From Opitutaceae bacterium UBA2377 (GTDB taxonomy: Bacteria; Verrucomicrobiota; Verrucomicrobiia; Opitutales; Opitutaceae), in NCBI GenBank assembly GCA_002344205.1, contig DDSZ01000019.1:67728-131727 (forward strand): DNA of 64,000 nt. The letters are read 5' to 3'. Below, piece after piece: positions 17,740-26,695 of the stretch. Position 1 is the first letter of the stretch. Each line of letters opens with the position of its first letter. The notes below the pieces were generated by a model. It did not search any database, had not been told where the DNA came from, and worked only from the letters and a program-made list of their open reading frames with translations. Position numbers and translations under genes: made by a program.

Positions 17740-18894
17740 ATGAGCTTTGACTTCGAAAACGTTCCCGAACGCCGCGGCACCGATTCGCAAAAATGGCAGA
17801 AATACGCCGGCCGCGACGTGCTGCCGATGTGGGTGGCGGACATGGATTTTCCCGCGGCCCCGGCCATCGTGGCGGCGCTGCATGCGCGCGTGGACCATGG
17901 CATCTTCGGCTACGCCCGGCCGGTGCCGTCCACCGTCGGGGCCATCGTCGAGGCCATGGCAACGCGCTACGGCTGGGGCATCGAACCCGACTGGATCGTC
18001 TGGCTGCCTGGCCTCGTCGTGGGGCTCAACGTCACCGCCCAGGCCTTCGCCGCACCGGAGGAGGAGGTGCTCACGCTCGCGCCGGTTTATCCGCCGTTCA
18101 TGAGCGCGCCAAAAAACAGCGCGCGCATTTCAACCCCGGTGGACTTCGTGCTGCAGGCCGGCCGGTGGACCATCGACTGGGCGGCGCTGGAGCGCGCCGT
18201 CACCCCGCGCACGAAACTGTTTTATCTGTGCAACCCGCACAACCCGCTCGCCCGCGTGTGGCGGCGCGACGAGCTGGTGCGCCTCGGCGAATTCTGCGTG
18301 CGGCACAACCTCGTGCTTTGCAGCGACGAGATCCACTGCGACCTCATCCTCGACCCGGCGCTGCCGCACATCCCGACCGCCCGGCTGGGCGGCGAGATCG
18401 CCCGCCGCACGGTCACGCTCATGGCCCCGAGCAAGACCTACAATGTCCCCGGCCTGGGCACCTCCTTCGCCATCATTCCCGACCCGCAGCTCCGCGCCCG
18501 GTTCACCCGCGCCGCCGCCGGCATCGTCGCCGAGGTGACGGCCCTCGGCTTCACCGCGTGCGAGGCCGCCTACCGCGACTGCGAGCCCTGGCGGCAGGCC
18601 CTGCTCGCCCACCTGCGCGGCAACCGGGATTTCCTGACGGACTTCGTGACGCGCGAACTGCCCGGCGTGACCATCGAGGCCCCGATCGAGGCGACCTACC
18701 TCGGCTGGCTCAATGTTGCGGCGTTGAACTTGGCCGATCCCGTCGCGCACTTTGAAAAGCACGGCGTGGGCCTGAGCGACGGCGCCTTCTTCGGTTCGCC
18801 CAAGGGCCGGCACGTGCGGATCAACTTCGGCTGCCCCCGCGCCACCCTCGCCGAGGCGCTGCAACGGATGAAAACAGCGGTGGCGGCACGTTAG
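17740..18894 (+). CDS. MalY/PatB family PLP-dependent C-S (cystathionine beta-) lyase
   Basis: From ATG 17740 the product is a 384-residue fold-type I aminotransferase-like enzyme. Seen: the MalY/PatB N-terminus (LPMWVADMDFPAAP), the substrate-loop FGYARP, the NPHNPL-type motif, the SDEIHCDLI aspartate segment, and the PLP lysine Lys232 in APSKTYNVPGL. MalY/PatB enzymes cleave cystathionine or cysteine conjugates to a thiol or homocysteine, pyruvate and ammonia. A longer reading frame back to 17506 has no family similarity and covers the divergent regulatory spacer. The gene stands alone between the hsp20 operon and a signalling operon convergent with it. Confidence 0.92.
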   Translation: MSFDFENVPERRGTDSQKWQKYAGRDVLPMWVADMDFPAAPAIVAALHARVDHGIFGYARPVPSTVGAIVEAMATRYGWGIEPDWIVWLPGLVVGLNVTAQAFAAPEEEVLTLAPVYPPFMSAPKNSARISTPVDFVLQAGRWTIDWAALERAVTPRTKLFYLCNPHNPLARVWRRDELVRLGEFCVRHNLVLCSDEIHCDLILDPALPHIPTARLGGEIARRTVTLMAPSKTYNVPGLGTSFAIIPDPQLRARFTRAAAGIVAEVTALGFTACEAAYRDCEPWRQALLAHLRGNRDFLTDFVTRELPGVTIEAPIEATYLGWLNVAALNLADPVAHFEKHGVGLSDGAFFGSPKGRHVRINFGCPRATLAEALQRMKTAVAAR

Positions 18895-18913
18895 CGTTTC
18901 CGCCGCGAATCCC

Positions 18914-20845
18914 TCAGGAAGCACGGTCCTCGATCATGCGCTGCAGGGTGCCGAGCAGCGTCTCGGCCATGATGGGTTTTGCGAGAAACTCCACGGGCGG
19001 ATCCAGGCGGCGCAAGGCCTCCAAATCCGCCATCTTCACAAAGCCGCTGATGGCGAGGATCGGCTGCCGCGGCCGGCGGGCGCGCAGCGCGGCGATCATG
19101 GCCGTATCACTCATGCCCGGCATCAGCAGGTCGGTGATCACCACGGCGAAGCCATCGGCCTGGCGCTCAAACTCCGCCAACCCGCCTGAGCCATCGGGAG
19201 CGGTGACGACCCGGTAGCCGGCCTTTTCAAGCACGAGCTGGAAGGTGTCGCACACGGCGGGATCATCATCCACCAGCAGGATGGCCTCGCCCCGGCCGCC
19301 GGCGGTCGCCGGCCCGGCCGGGATGGCAACGGCCGGCTCCGCCCGGTCGCCGGTCGCCGGGAGAAAGATTTCAAACAGGGCTCCCTGCCCCGGCTGGCTC
19401 TCAACATTGAGAAAGCCGCCGTGGCTTTTGATGATGCCCGCCACCATGGAGAGACCCAAGCCGGTGCCTTTGCCGACCGGCTTGGTGGTGAAGAAAGGGT
19501 CGAAAATCCGGTCGATCACCGCGGGCGGGATCCCGCTGCCGTTGTCGCGCACGCCGATGCGCACATGCGGCCCCGCCTCCGCACCGGGATGGGCCCGGGC
19601 CTGGGATGCATCCAAGCGGACGTTTTCGGCCCGGATCTCGATGCGCCCGCCCTGCGGCATGGCATCGCGGGCATTGAGGCAGAGATTGACCAGGACCTGC
19701 TTCAGCTTGGTGCTGTCCGCACAAACCCGCCGCAATGAGGGCTGGCTCCCGACCTCAAGCTCGATGGTGCGCGACAACGTGGAGCGGATCAGTTTGCCCA
19801 CGTCATGGATCAGCTCCTCGACCTCGATTTCCGTGTGCCGGCTCTCCGTGCCGCGGGCAAAGGCCAGCAGTTGGCGGACCAGGGCGGCGCCGTGCTGGGC
19901 GCTGGTCTCGATGTTGTCCACAATCCGGAGGTCAGGACCGGTCAGGCGCATGCGGAGCAGCTCCGCGGCCATGAGCACGGGCGCCAGGGCGTTGTTGAGG
20001 TCGTGCGCAATCCCACCGGCCAGCATGCCGATGCTGTCCAGCCGCTCCGAACGCAGCAACTGGGCCTCCAGTTTTTTGCGTTCGGTCACATCGGTGTCGA
20101 TGAACAGGATCGAGCCCGGCCGCTCATCGGCGCCGCGCACGAGGCTCCAACTGCTCTCCACCTGGATGATCGTGCCATCGCGCCGCTGGAGCCGGAGGTC
20201 GCCCCGCCACTCGCCCGCTTCCTCCAGCGCCCGGCGCGCGGCGGCAAATCGCGCCGGCTCGATATGCAGCTCCAATTCCTCCAGCCGGCGGGCGGCGACT
20301 TCGTCGGCCTTCCAGCCGTAAATGCGCTCGGCGCTGGCATTCCAATAGGTGATGCGGTGGTCAAGGTCCGTGGCGATGATGGCGTCGCGCGCCTTGTCCA
20401 GCAGCATGGCCTGCTCCCGCAGGCGTCCTTCGGAACGCCGGCGCCGCTGCGTCTCTTCGACGTGGGTCAGCGCCTGCCGGATGGCCGAGACCAGCCGCGC
20501 CGGCCGGTCCTTGATGATGTAATCGGCCGCACCGCACTTCAGCGCCTGGACCGCGTTGTCTTCGCCGATGGTGCCGGAAAGAAACACGAAGGGCGTGGCC
20601 GTGCCGGTCTTCTGCACCAGTGCGAGCGCCTCCAGGCCGTTGAAGGCCGGCAGGGAAAAGTCCGACAGGATGAGATCAAAGGCCTCGTGCTGCAGCGCGG
20701 CCTGAAACTCCTCCCGCCTCATGACCCGATGAATCGCACACCCCGGCCACTCCTGCTTCAGTTGCAGGTGGATGAGCTCGGCGTCGGCCGGATTGTCCTC
20801 CAGGTGGAGGATTTTTGGGAAATGGCCCGGGGTGTCTGTCGGCAT
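18914..20845 (-). CDS. Hybrid signalling protein: receiver - PAS - histidine kinase - receiver
   Basis: The product has 643 residues from ATG 20845. The N-terminal receiver (about 11-130) has phosphoacceptor Asp62 in ILSDFSLP. A PAS domain covers about 145-260. The HisKA motif GGIAHDLNNALAPV carries His281 and is of the NtrB-like 'HDLNN' type. The HATPase_c domain (DNGSGIPP, GTGLGLSMV) is followed by a second receiver (about 520-640) with its Asp in VITDLLMPGM. No membrane segment is present, so it is cytoplasmic. It is the last gene of a three-gene unit with a CHASE3 kinase and a single-domain receiver. The N-terminal receiver suggests that this kinase is itself controlled by phosphorylation from the upstream partners (inference). 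Confidence 0.92.
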   Translation of the reverse strand: MPTDTPGHFPKILHLEDNPADAELIHLQLKQEWPGCAIHRVMRREEFQAALQHEAFDLILSDFSLPAFNGLEALALVQKTGTATPFVFLSGTIGEDNAVQALKCGAADYIIKDRPARLVSAIRQALTHVEETQRRRRSEGRLREQAMLLDKARDAIIATDLDHRITYWNASAERIYGWKADEVAARRLEELELHIEPARFAAARRALEEAGEWRGDLRLQRRDGTIIQVESSWSLVRGADERPGSILFIDTDVTERKKLEAQLLRSERLDSIGMLAGGIAHDLNNALAPVLMAAELLRMRLTGPDLRIVDNIETSAQHGAALVRQLLAFARGTESRHTEIEVEELIHDVGKLIRSTLSRTIELEVGSQPSLRRVCADSTKLKQVLVNLCLNARDAMPQGGRIEIRAENVRLDASQARAHPGAEAGPHVRIGVRDNGSGIPPAVIDRIFDPFFTTKPVGKGTGLGLSMVAGIIKSHGGFLNVESQPGQGALFEIFLPATGDRAEPAVAIPAGPATAGGRGEAILLVDDDPAVCDTFQLVLEKAGYRVVTAPDGSGGLAEFERQADGFAVVITDLLMPGMSDTAMIAALRARRPRQPILAISGFVKMADLEALRRLDPPVEFLAKPIMAETLLGTLQRMIEDRAS

Positions 20846-20861
20846 ATGCAAAAAGTCCGTT

Positions 20862-21314
20862 TTAGCGCGGCCGGTGGCTGCCGACCGGCGGCTGGTTGAG
20901 CACCGCCCAGAACACCCCCAACTGCTTCACCGCCTCGATGAAGCCCTGGAAGTCCACGGGCTTCACCACGTAGGCGTTGACCCCGAGTTCGTAGCTCCGC
21001 ACCAGGTCCTGCTCCTCGCGCGAGGAGGTGAGCATGACGATGGGGATGGTGCGCAAGGCGGCGTCCTGCTTGATGGCGCGCAGCACGCCGAGCCCGTCCA
21101 CCTTGGGCATCTTGAGGTCGAGCAGCACCAGGGCCGGGTTGCCGGGGACGCGCTCCTGATAACGGCCGCGGCGGTGGAGATAGTCTAGCGCCTCGGCGCC
21201 ATCGGCCACGACGACCACATCGTTGGCCAGGTTGTGCTCGGTCAGGGCGGCGAGCGTGAGTTCGACGTCGTGCGGATTGTCTTCCGCAAACAGGATGCTG
21301 TGGATTTGGTTCAT
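20862..21314 (-). CDS. Single-domain response regulator (Rcp1/CheY-like)
   Basis: A 150-residue stand-alone receiver. Acidic pocket EDN at residues 11-13, phosphoacceptor Asp66 in VLLDLKMP, conserved Thr/Ser in MLTSS, and the Lys in VVKPVDF near residue 118. There is no output domain. The insertion around residues 45-60 (DYLHRRGRYQERVPGNP) is typical of Rcp1-type receivers that pair with phytochrome-like kinases. Its start ATG 21314 overlaps the stop of the CHASE3 kinase by four bases, so the two are translationally coupled. It probably shuttles phosphate between that kinase and the hybrid protein encoded 16 bases downstream. Confidence 0.93.
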   Translation of the reverse strand: MNQIHSILFAEDNPHDVELTLAALTEHNLANDVVVVADGAEALDYLHRRGRYQERVPGNPALVLLDLKMPKVDGLGVLRAIKQDAALRTIPIVMLTSSREEQDLVRSYELGVNAYVVKPVDFQGFIEAVKQLGVFWAVLNQPPVGSHRPR

Positions 21315-23842
21315 GAGACGTGGCTGGCCCGGGCTTCCGACGCCGGGTCCGGTTCGAGGTGCGGCAGGGAAAAATAAAACGTCGCGCCCTCCCCGACGGC
21401 GCCCTCCGCCCAGGCGCGGCCGCCGTGCCGGACGATGATGCGTTGCACATTGGCGAGACCGATGCCCGTGCCTTCGAATTCCCCGGGGCCGTGCAGCCGC
21501 TGGAACACGCCAAACAGCTTGTCCACATAGCGCATGTCGAAGCCGGCCCCGTTGTCGCGCACGCTGAAGACGTGGCCGCCATCCGCATCGGTCCGGCAAC
21601 TGATCACAATGCGGGTGTCGGCCCGGTTCCGGGTGTATTTCACGGCGTTGCCCAGCAGGTTGATCCAGACTTGGCGGAGCATCGCCGGATCGGCCTGCAC
21701 CACGGGCAGCTCGCCGATTTGCCAGTCAATGCTGCGCTCCTGCATGTCGCCCTGCAGGCTTTGGCGGACTTCCTCCACCATGGCCCGCATGTCCAGCCGC
21801 AGGTGGCGCAGTTCGGCCCGCCCCATCCGGCTGAACTGCAGCAGCTCGTCGATCAGCAGGCCGAGGTTTTTGGCCGAGCTGCTGATGGTCGCAAGGTGCC
21901 GCCGCCCCGTGTCATCCAGCCTGGCGGCGGCGTTCTTTTGCAGCAGTTGCGCAAAACCGTCGATATGCCGCAGCGGCGCGCGAAGATCATGTGAGACGGA
22001 GTAGGAAAATGCCTCCAGCTCCTTGTTGGCGGCCTTGAGCTGGGCGGCCTGCTGGTTGAGCTCGAGATTGAGCTGACTGATGCGCCTCTCCATCTGCCGG
22101 CTCTCGGTCACATCGCGGGCCGTGGCATACATCAGACCGCCCGGTTGGGGCACCGACCGCCAGGAAAGAATGCGCCACGAGCCGTCCTTGTGCCGGTAGC
22201 GGTTCTCAAAGCTCATGACCTTGCGGCCGGCGCGCACCTGCTCCTCGACCTCCCGCCGGGTTGCCTCCCGGTCCTCGGGATGCACCTGCTCCAGGTAGGG
22301 CCGGCAAAGAAACTCTTCGACACTCCAGCCAAGGATGTCGGTGACCGCGGGGCTGGCGCGCTTGAAATAGCCGTCGGCGCTGGCGATGCACAGGAAGTCG
22401 AGCGACAGGGTGAAGAACCGGTCGAGCTCCGCCTCGGCCTGGCGGCGGCGGGTGATATCCTCCATCGCCAGCAACAGCATCGAGGTGTGGTTGCCGGGAC
22501 GGTAAAGCTTGCGGGCGTTGAGCCGGAGCGTCTTCCGGCCCAGGCCCGGCAGCTCGGCCGTCATCTCATGGTCATCAAACTGCGTGGCCTGCGGGACGAT
22601 GGTCGCGAGTTTTTCCAGCAGCCCCGGCTGGTTCCAGGCGCCGCCGGCCAATTCGCCAAGCGGCCGGCCCTCGGTATCGGCGGGCGTGGTCTGGAACGTC
22701 AGGTAAAACGCGCGGTTCGCCTGCGTAACCCGCAGGTTTTCGGTGAGGATGACGAGCGGTTCGCGCACGCTCTCCACGATGCTCTCGGCATGGAGCCGGG
22801 CCTGCACTCCCAGTTGCTCCAGGCGTTTGCGGTCGGTGTTGTCGAACAACGTTGACCGGCTCGATACATAGCGGCCGGCCTCATCATAGACGGCGGCGGC
22901 GCTCAGCACCACCGGCAGGAGCGTGCCATCCTTGCAGACCAGCTCATATTCCAGATCCACCGTGGCGCCCTGCCGCTTGAAGCGCGGGAAGTTCTCGGCG
23001 AAGAACTCGCGGCTCGCCGGGGTCAGCAGGTCGGCAAACTTCATTCGCCCGACCATTTCTTCACGGGAGTAGCCCAACCACTGGAGTTCGGTGTCGTTGA
23101 CGGCGATGATCCGCCCGTCGGCATCCAGTGAGTGATAGCCGCAGGGTGCGCGGTTGTAGAGATCCTGGATTTCAGCGGCCTGCCGCCGGAGCGCACCGGC
23201 CGCTTCGTCGCGCGCCTGCCAATCCCGGCGGATGCTCAGAATGACGGCCACCAACAGGAGGCCGTCCATCGCCAGCCCGATGACCAGGGCGGCCGCCGCC
23301 CGGCGCCCGTCCCGCCGCGCGGTTTCGAGCCAAGCGTCCAGGGCCCGTTTCTGCCCTTCCTTCATGCTGGTGACAGCCTCGCGGATATCGTCCATGGCGC
23401 GCTTGCCGACGGCGGCGCCGACATGGGCTGCCGCCGGTGCAAATCCCCCGCGGCGGCGCAAGGTGACGCCTTCCTGCATCGCCGCCAGTTTCGTCTCCAC
23501 CAATGGCTTGAGCGTCTGCAGCCGGCGGGATTGCACGGGATCATCGTCCATGAGCGCATGCAATCGCGCCAAACTTTGATGAACCGACGAAAGACTCCGC
23601 TCGTAGGGTTCCAGAAATTGCTCGTCGCCCGTGATGATGAAACCGCGCGAGCCCGTCTCCATGTCCCGCAACTGCGCCAGAACCTCCTCCAAGGCGTCTC
23701 CCACTTCATGTGTCAGCAACACCCGTTCGCTGGCAGTGCCAAAGGAGGTGAGTGTGCGATAGGATATAACCACCATGGACAGCAGCACGATCACGGCGAC
23801 CAGGACGCCGATTTTGATGATGCGAATGCGATTGTGTGTCAT
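21311..23842 (-). CDS. CHASE3 multi-PAS sensor histidine kinase (phytochrome-type kinase core)
   Basis: 843 residues. A transmembrane helix at about 10-28 and a second at about 186-205 bracket a periplasmic CHASE3 sensor (motif GSRGFIITGDEQFLEPY). Three PAS domains follow (about 225-345, 360-480 and 485-610). A long helix leads to HisKA (SYSVSHDLRAPLRHIDGF) and HATPase_c (NAVKYTRNRAD, GTGIGLANVQRIIVRHGG). This kinase core typically pairs with Rcp1-like receivers, and exactly such a gene overlaps its 3' end. In the mRNA a six-base-pair hairpin (23846-23860) lies directly before the ATG and may affect translation. It is the first gene of a three-gene phosphorelay operon; the signal sensed is unknown. 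Confidence 0.93.
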   Translation of the reverse strand: MTHNRIRIIKIGVLVAVIVLLSMVVISYRTLTSFGTASERVLLTHEVGDALEEVLAQLRDMETGSRGFIITGDEQFLEPYERSLSSVHQSLARLHALMDDDPVQSRRLQTLKPLVETKLAAMQEGVTLRRRGGFAPAAAHVGAAVGKRAMDDIREAVTSMKEGQKRALDAWLETARRDGRRAAAALVIGLAMDGLLLVAVILSIRRDWQARDEAAGALRRQAAEIQDLYNRAPCGYHSLDADGRIIAVNDTELQWLGYSREEMVGRMKFADLLTPASREFFAENFPRFKRQGATVDLEYELVCKDGTLLPVVLSAAAVYDEAGRYVSSRSTLFDNTDRKRLEQLGVQARLHAESIVESVREPLVILTENLRVTQANRAFYLTFQTTPADTEGRPLGELAGGAWNQPGLLEKLATIVPQATQFDDHEMTAELPGLGRKTLRLNARKLYRPGNHTSMLLLAMEDITRRRQAEAELDRFFTLSLDFLCIASADGYFKRASPAVTDILGWSVEEFLCRPYLEQVHPEDREATRREVEEQVRAGRKVMSFENRYRHKDGSWRILSWRSVPQPGGLMYATARDVTESRQMERRISQLNLELNQQAAQLKAANKELEAFSYSVSHDLRAPLRHIDGFAQLLQKNAAARLDDTGRRHLATISSSAKNLGLLIDELLQFSRMGRAELRHLRLDMRAMVEEVRQSLQGDMQERSIDWQIGELPVVQADPAMLRQVWINLLGNAVKYTRNRADTRIVISCRTDADGGHVFSVRDNGAGFDMRYVDKLFGVFQRLHGPGEFEGTGIGLANVQRIIVRHGGRAWAEGAVGEGATFYFSLPHLEPDPASEARASHVS

Positions 23843-23954
23843 GGCTGGCGCACAGCGCCAACCACGACCGATTCATCCTTAAGGTTGGCGATACCAATGA
23901 CTTGTTAAGATATGATTGCTCGCCTGCAAAACCGGAGACTACGCAATTTTTGCC

Positions 23955-23970
23955 TAGGGTTTAAACCCTA
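23955..23970. promoter_or_regulatory. Perfect 16-base palindrome upstream of the CHASE3 kinase operon
   Basis: TAGGGTTTAAACCCTA is perfectly symmetrical and stands out as A/T-rich in a GC-rich genome. It lies 113 bases upstream of the CHASE3 kinase start and 29 bases past the end of the LuxR-type regulator gene. It is a candidate operator, possibly for that neighbouring regulator; this is inference. Confidence 0.45.
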
Positions 23971-23998
23971 TCTTAAAACTGGTGGTTTATCCCGAGGA

Positions 23999-24643
23999 TC
24001 ACTCGAGCTGCACATAGCCTTGGGCCAAGGCATAGCGCGTGAGGCCGGCGACCGAATGGATGTCCAGTTTGTCCATCAACCGGCTGCGATGGGATTCGAT
24101 CGTTCGCACCTCGACCCTTAGGCGACTTGCGATGTCCTTGTTGCTCAGGCCCTCGGCGACCAGTGCCAGAACCTCGCGTTCACGGGCCGTGAGCTTGGAT
24201 GCTTTCACCGTCTCCCCATCCGGTCGCAGTGCCCGCGCGGCCTGCGAGCTGAAATAACTGCCGCCGCGTGCCACAACCTCAATCGCACGGATAAGTTCGG
24301 CCGGCGGCGCTTCCTTCGTCACATAGCCGGCGGCGCCGGCATGCATGAGCTGCAAAACATACTCCCTTCGGTCATGTATCGTCAGCGCCAGCACGCGAAC
24401 CCCGGGCGCCTCGCGCTGCAATCGCACCGTGGCCTCCAATCCGCTCATTCCGGGCATGTTCACGTCCATCAGCACCACATCAGGTTCCAGCAGCCGCGTC
24501 AGCCGCAATGCCTCCCCGCCGTCCGCCGCCTCGCCGACGACATTGAGATGCGCCACCGGCGCCAGGCATGCCCTCACCCCCTCGCGGACGAGCGGGTGAT
24601 CATCAACCAGCAACACCTTGAGCGGATGGGGCAAGTCATTCAT
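23999..24643 (-). CDS. NarL/LuxR-family two-component response regulator
   Basis: A 214-residue regulator. The N-terminal receiver has acidic pair DD at 14-15, phosphoacceptor Asp60 in VVLMDVNMPGMSG, a conserved Thr in LALTIHD and the switch Lys in VTKEAPP. The C-terminal LuxR-type helix-turn-helix (about 150-205) contains LTAREREVLALVAEGLSNKD and TIESHRSRLMDKL. It binds DNA as a dimer when phosphorylated. Its start overlaps the stop of the PAS histidine kinase at 24640-26583 by four bases, so the two form a cognate NarX/NarL-type pair. Possible targets include the palindrome at 23955 and the downstream kinase operon. Confidence 0.94.
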   Translation of the reverse strand: MNDLPHPLKVLLVDDHPLVREGVRACLAPVAHLNVVGEAADGGEALRLTRLLEPDVVLMDVNMPGMSGLEATVRLQREAPGVRVLALTIHDRREYVLQLMHAGAAGYVTKEAPPAELIRAIEVVARGGSYFSSQAARALRPDGETVKASKLTAREREVLALVAEGLSNKDIASRLRVEVRTIESHRSRLMDKLDIHSVAGLTRYALAQGYVQLE

Positions 24644-26583
24644 GGCAAAACCGCCCCGCCGGCGGACAGGGGAATGCGCGCGATGATTTCCGTTCCGCCT
24701 CCGCGCCTCGCCTCCAGCGTGAGACTGCCGCCGGCCAACTCGGCCCGCTCGCGCATGTGACGCAAACCCAGGCCGGAGCCGCGGGCCAATCCCTTGGTCG
24801 CCGGGGAGAAGCCCCGGCCATCATCGCGCACAGACACCCGGACGTGCCGGCCGGCCATGGTGACGCGCAGCACCACCCGCCGGGCCCGGGCGTGCCTCTC
24901 CACGTTGGTCAACGCCTCCTGCACGATGCGGTAGATGGCTTCCTTGACATTGGCCGGCAGCCGGGGAACCGCGGCGGAACCATGCAACCTCGCCGTCGTT
25001 TTTGTCCGGGCATTGAAGTCCACGATCAGCGCCCGCAGCGCGGCCGCCAGCCCGAGGTCGTCGAGTTCGCTCGGCCGGAGCCCGTGCGAGATGCGCCGCA
25101 CCTCGCCCAAGGCCCGGTCCACCATCGCCTCCACCATCGCGGCCTGCTGTCGGTTGGCTTCCGGCAGACCCGGCTTGAGCGCATGCAGCCGGTAGCGCAC
25201 GGAAGCGAGCACCTGGCTGACGCTGTCGTGCAACTCCCGCGCCACGTGGCGTCGCTCCGATTCCTGTGCCTCGATGATCCGGCGCGGCAGCGCCTTCAGC
25301 ACCACCTCGCCCTGTTTCCGGTCCGTGATGTCGCGTGTCACGCTGGCAAAACCGTCGCCCACTTTGACGACCTGATGGTGGACCCACGTCTCCCCCATGC
25401 CCAGCCCTCCCACCGGATACTCCTCCTCCAGCGGCCGGCCGGTCGCCACCACCTTCACATGCCGGGCGAACGCCCCGCTGCGCCGCATGGCCGGAAATCT
25501 TTCGCACCACAGGCTGCCCGTCAGTTCATCACGGCTCAGGCCGGCCAGGTCCAGAGCGCGCTGGTTGGCATCGACGCACCGGAAGTCGGTGATCCGGCCG
25601 CGGGCATTGCGCACGCTCTCAAACACCACCAGCGCATCCAGGCTCGCCTCGCGCGCCGCCCGCAGCCGCTGCTCGCTGCCCCGCAGGGCCTCCTCCGCGC
25701 GCTTGAGCTCGGTGATGTCCCGCGAGGTGATGGCCACACCGTCGCCGAGTTTCACCGCCTGCTGGTGCAGCCATGCGGCCTGGATCTCGGGCAGACTGGT
25801 GCGGAAAGTCTCCACCAACGGCCGGCCGGTCGCCACCACCCGCCGCAGCCGGTCCATAAACCCGTTGGTCTTCGCCAAGGGAAACAGGATGCCCAGCCGA
25901 CGGCCGATCAGTTCCTCGCGCCGGCGCGACACCAGCTCGGCCCCGCGCCGGTTGAAATCCACGTAGCAAAAATCCACCACGCGGCCGCGGGCATTGCGCA
26001 CGCATTCGAGGACATAAAATGCATCCAGGCTCGCCTCCCGGGCGGCCCGCAGCCGTTGCTCGCTTTCCCGCAGGAGCTGTTCGGCCCGGCGGGTTTGGGT
26101 GACATCGCGATTGATGCTGAGCACGGCCCGCCGGCCGTCGTAGTCGATCGCCGCCGCCGTCACGGCGAGGAACAACGGCGTGCCGTCCTTCCGCCGCTGC
26201 ACGGTCTCGAATGTCGGCACGCGGCCCTTCCGCAGCACCTCGGCCACCCTCCGCCGGCCCAAGGCCGGATGCACGGAGAGATCCATCAAACTGCGGCCGA
26301 TCAGTTCCCGGCGGCGAAAACCATAGAGTTTGAGCGCCTGCAGATTGGCCTCAAGGATCGTCTCGCCCGCGGGTTCAAAGATGAGAATCGCATCGCTGGC
26401 GCGCGCAAAGACCTCGCGGTGCCGCCGCGCGGACTCCCGCAGCCCCGCCTCCCGGCCGCGGCTCTTTTCCAGCTCGGCGCGCAGCCGCCTGACGAGGGTG
26501 TGCAGCGCTGCCGCACGCCGCCCGGGGACGGTTCCGGAGGAACGCGAAAAACCGCGCCGTTTGCTTTTAGGGGAAACCGGCAT
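24640..26583 (-). CDS. Multi-PAS NarX-type sensor histidine kinase (HisKA_3)
   Basis: 647 residues from ATG 26583, with no membrane segment, so a soluble sensor. A short coiled region is followed by three PAS domains. PAS2 and PAS3 share a nearly identical lead sequence (SEQRLRAAREASLDA), showing an internal duplication. The kinase core is HisKA_3: RRHVARELHDSVSQVLASVR with the phosphoacceptor His, then HATPase_c with EALTNVERHARA, DDGRGF and GSGLGLRHMRERA. It is translationally coupled to its NarL-type regulator by a four-base overlap. A TTG at 26634 would extend it by 17 residues without added similarity. It is divergent from the DUF1648 gene. Confidence 0.92.
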   Translation of the reverse strand: MPVSPKSKRRGFSRSSGTVPGRRAAALHTLVRRLRAELEKSRGREAGLRESARRHREVFARASDAILIFEPAGETILEANLQALKLYGFRRRELIGRSLMDLSVHPALGRRRVAEVLRKGRVPTFETVQRRKDGTPLFLAVTAAAIDYDGRRAVLSINRDVTQTRRAEQLLRESEQRLRAAREASLDAFYVLECVRNARGRVVDFCYVDFNRRGAELVSRRREELIGRRLGILFPLAKTNGFMDRLRRVVATGRPLVETFRTSLPEIQAAWLHQQAVKLGDGVAITSRDITELKRAEEALRGSEQRLRAAREASLDALVVFESVRNARGRITDFRCVDANQRALDLAGLSRDELTGSLWCERFPAMRRSGAFARHVKVVATGRPLEEEYPVGGLGMGETWVHHQVVKVGDGFASVTRDITDRKQGEVVLKALPRRIIEAQESERRHVARELHDSVSQVLASVRYRLHALKPGLPEANRQQAAMVEAMVDRALGEVRRISHGLRPSELDDLGLAAALRALIVDFNARTKTTARLHGSAAVPRLPANVKEAIYRIVQEALTNVERHARARRVVLRVTMAGRHVRVSVRDDGRGFSPATKGLARGSGLGLRHMRERAELAGGSLTLEARRGGGTEIIARIPLSAGGAVLP

Positions 26584-26695
26584 GCTGAAAGGGACAAGCC
26601 GGTGCCACCGTGGTGACTGCCCGCGGGAATTCAAGCATCAGCCGCCGGCTGAAATGAGCAGTGGCGGGCCGGTGATTTTCCGTCATCGTGCCGCC

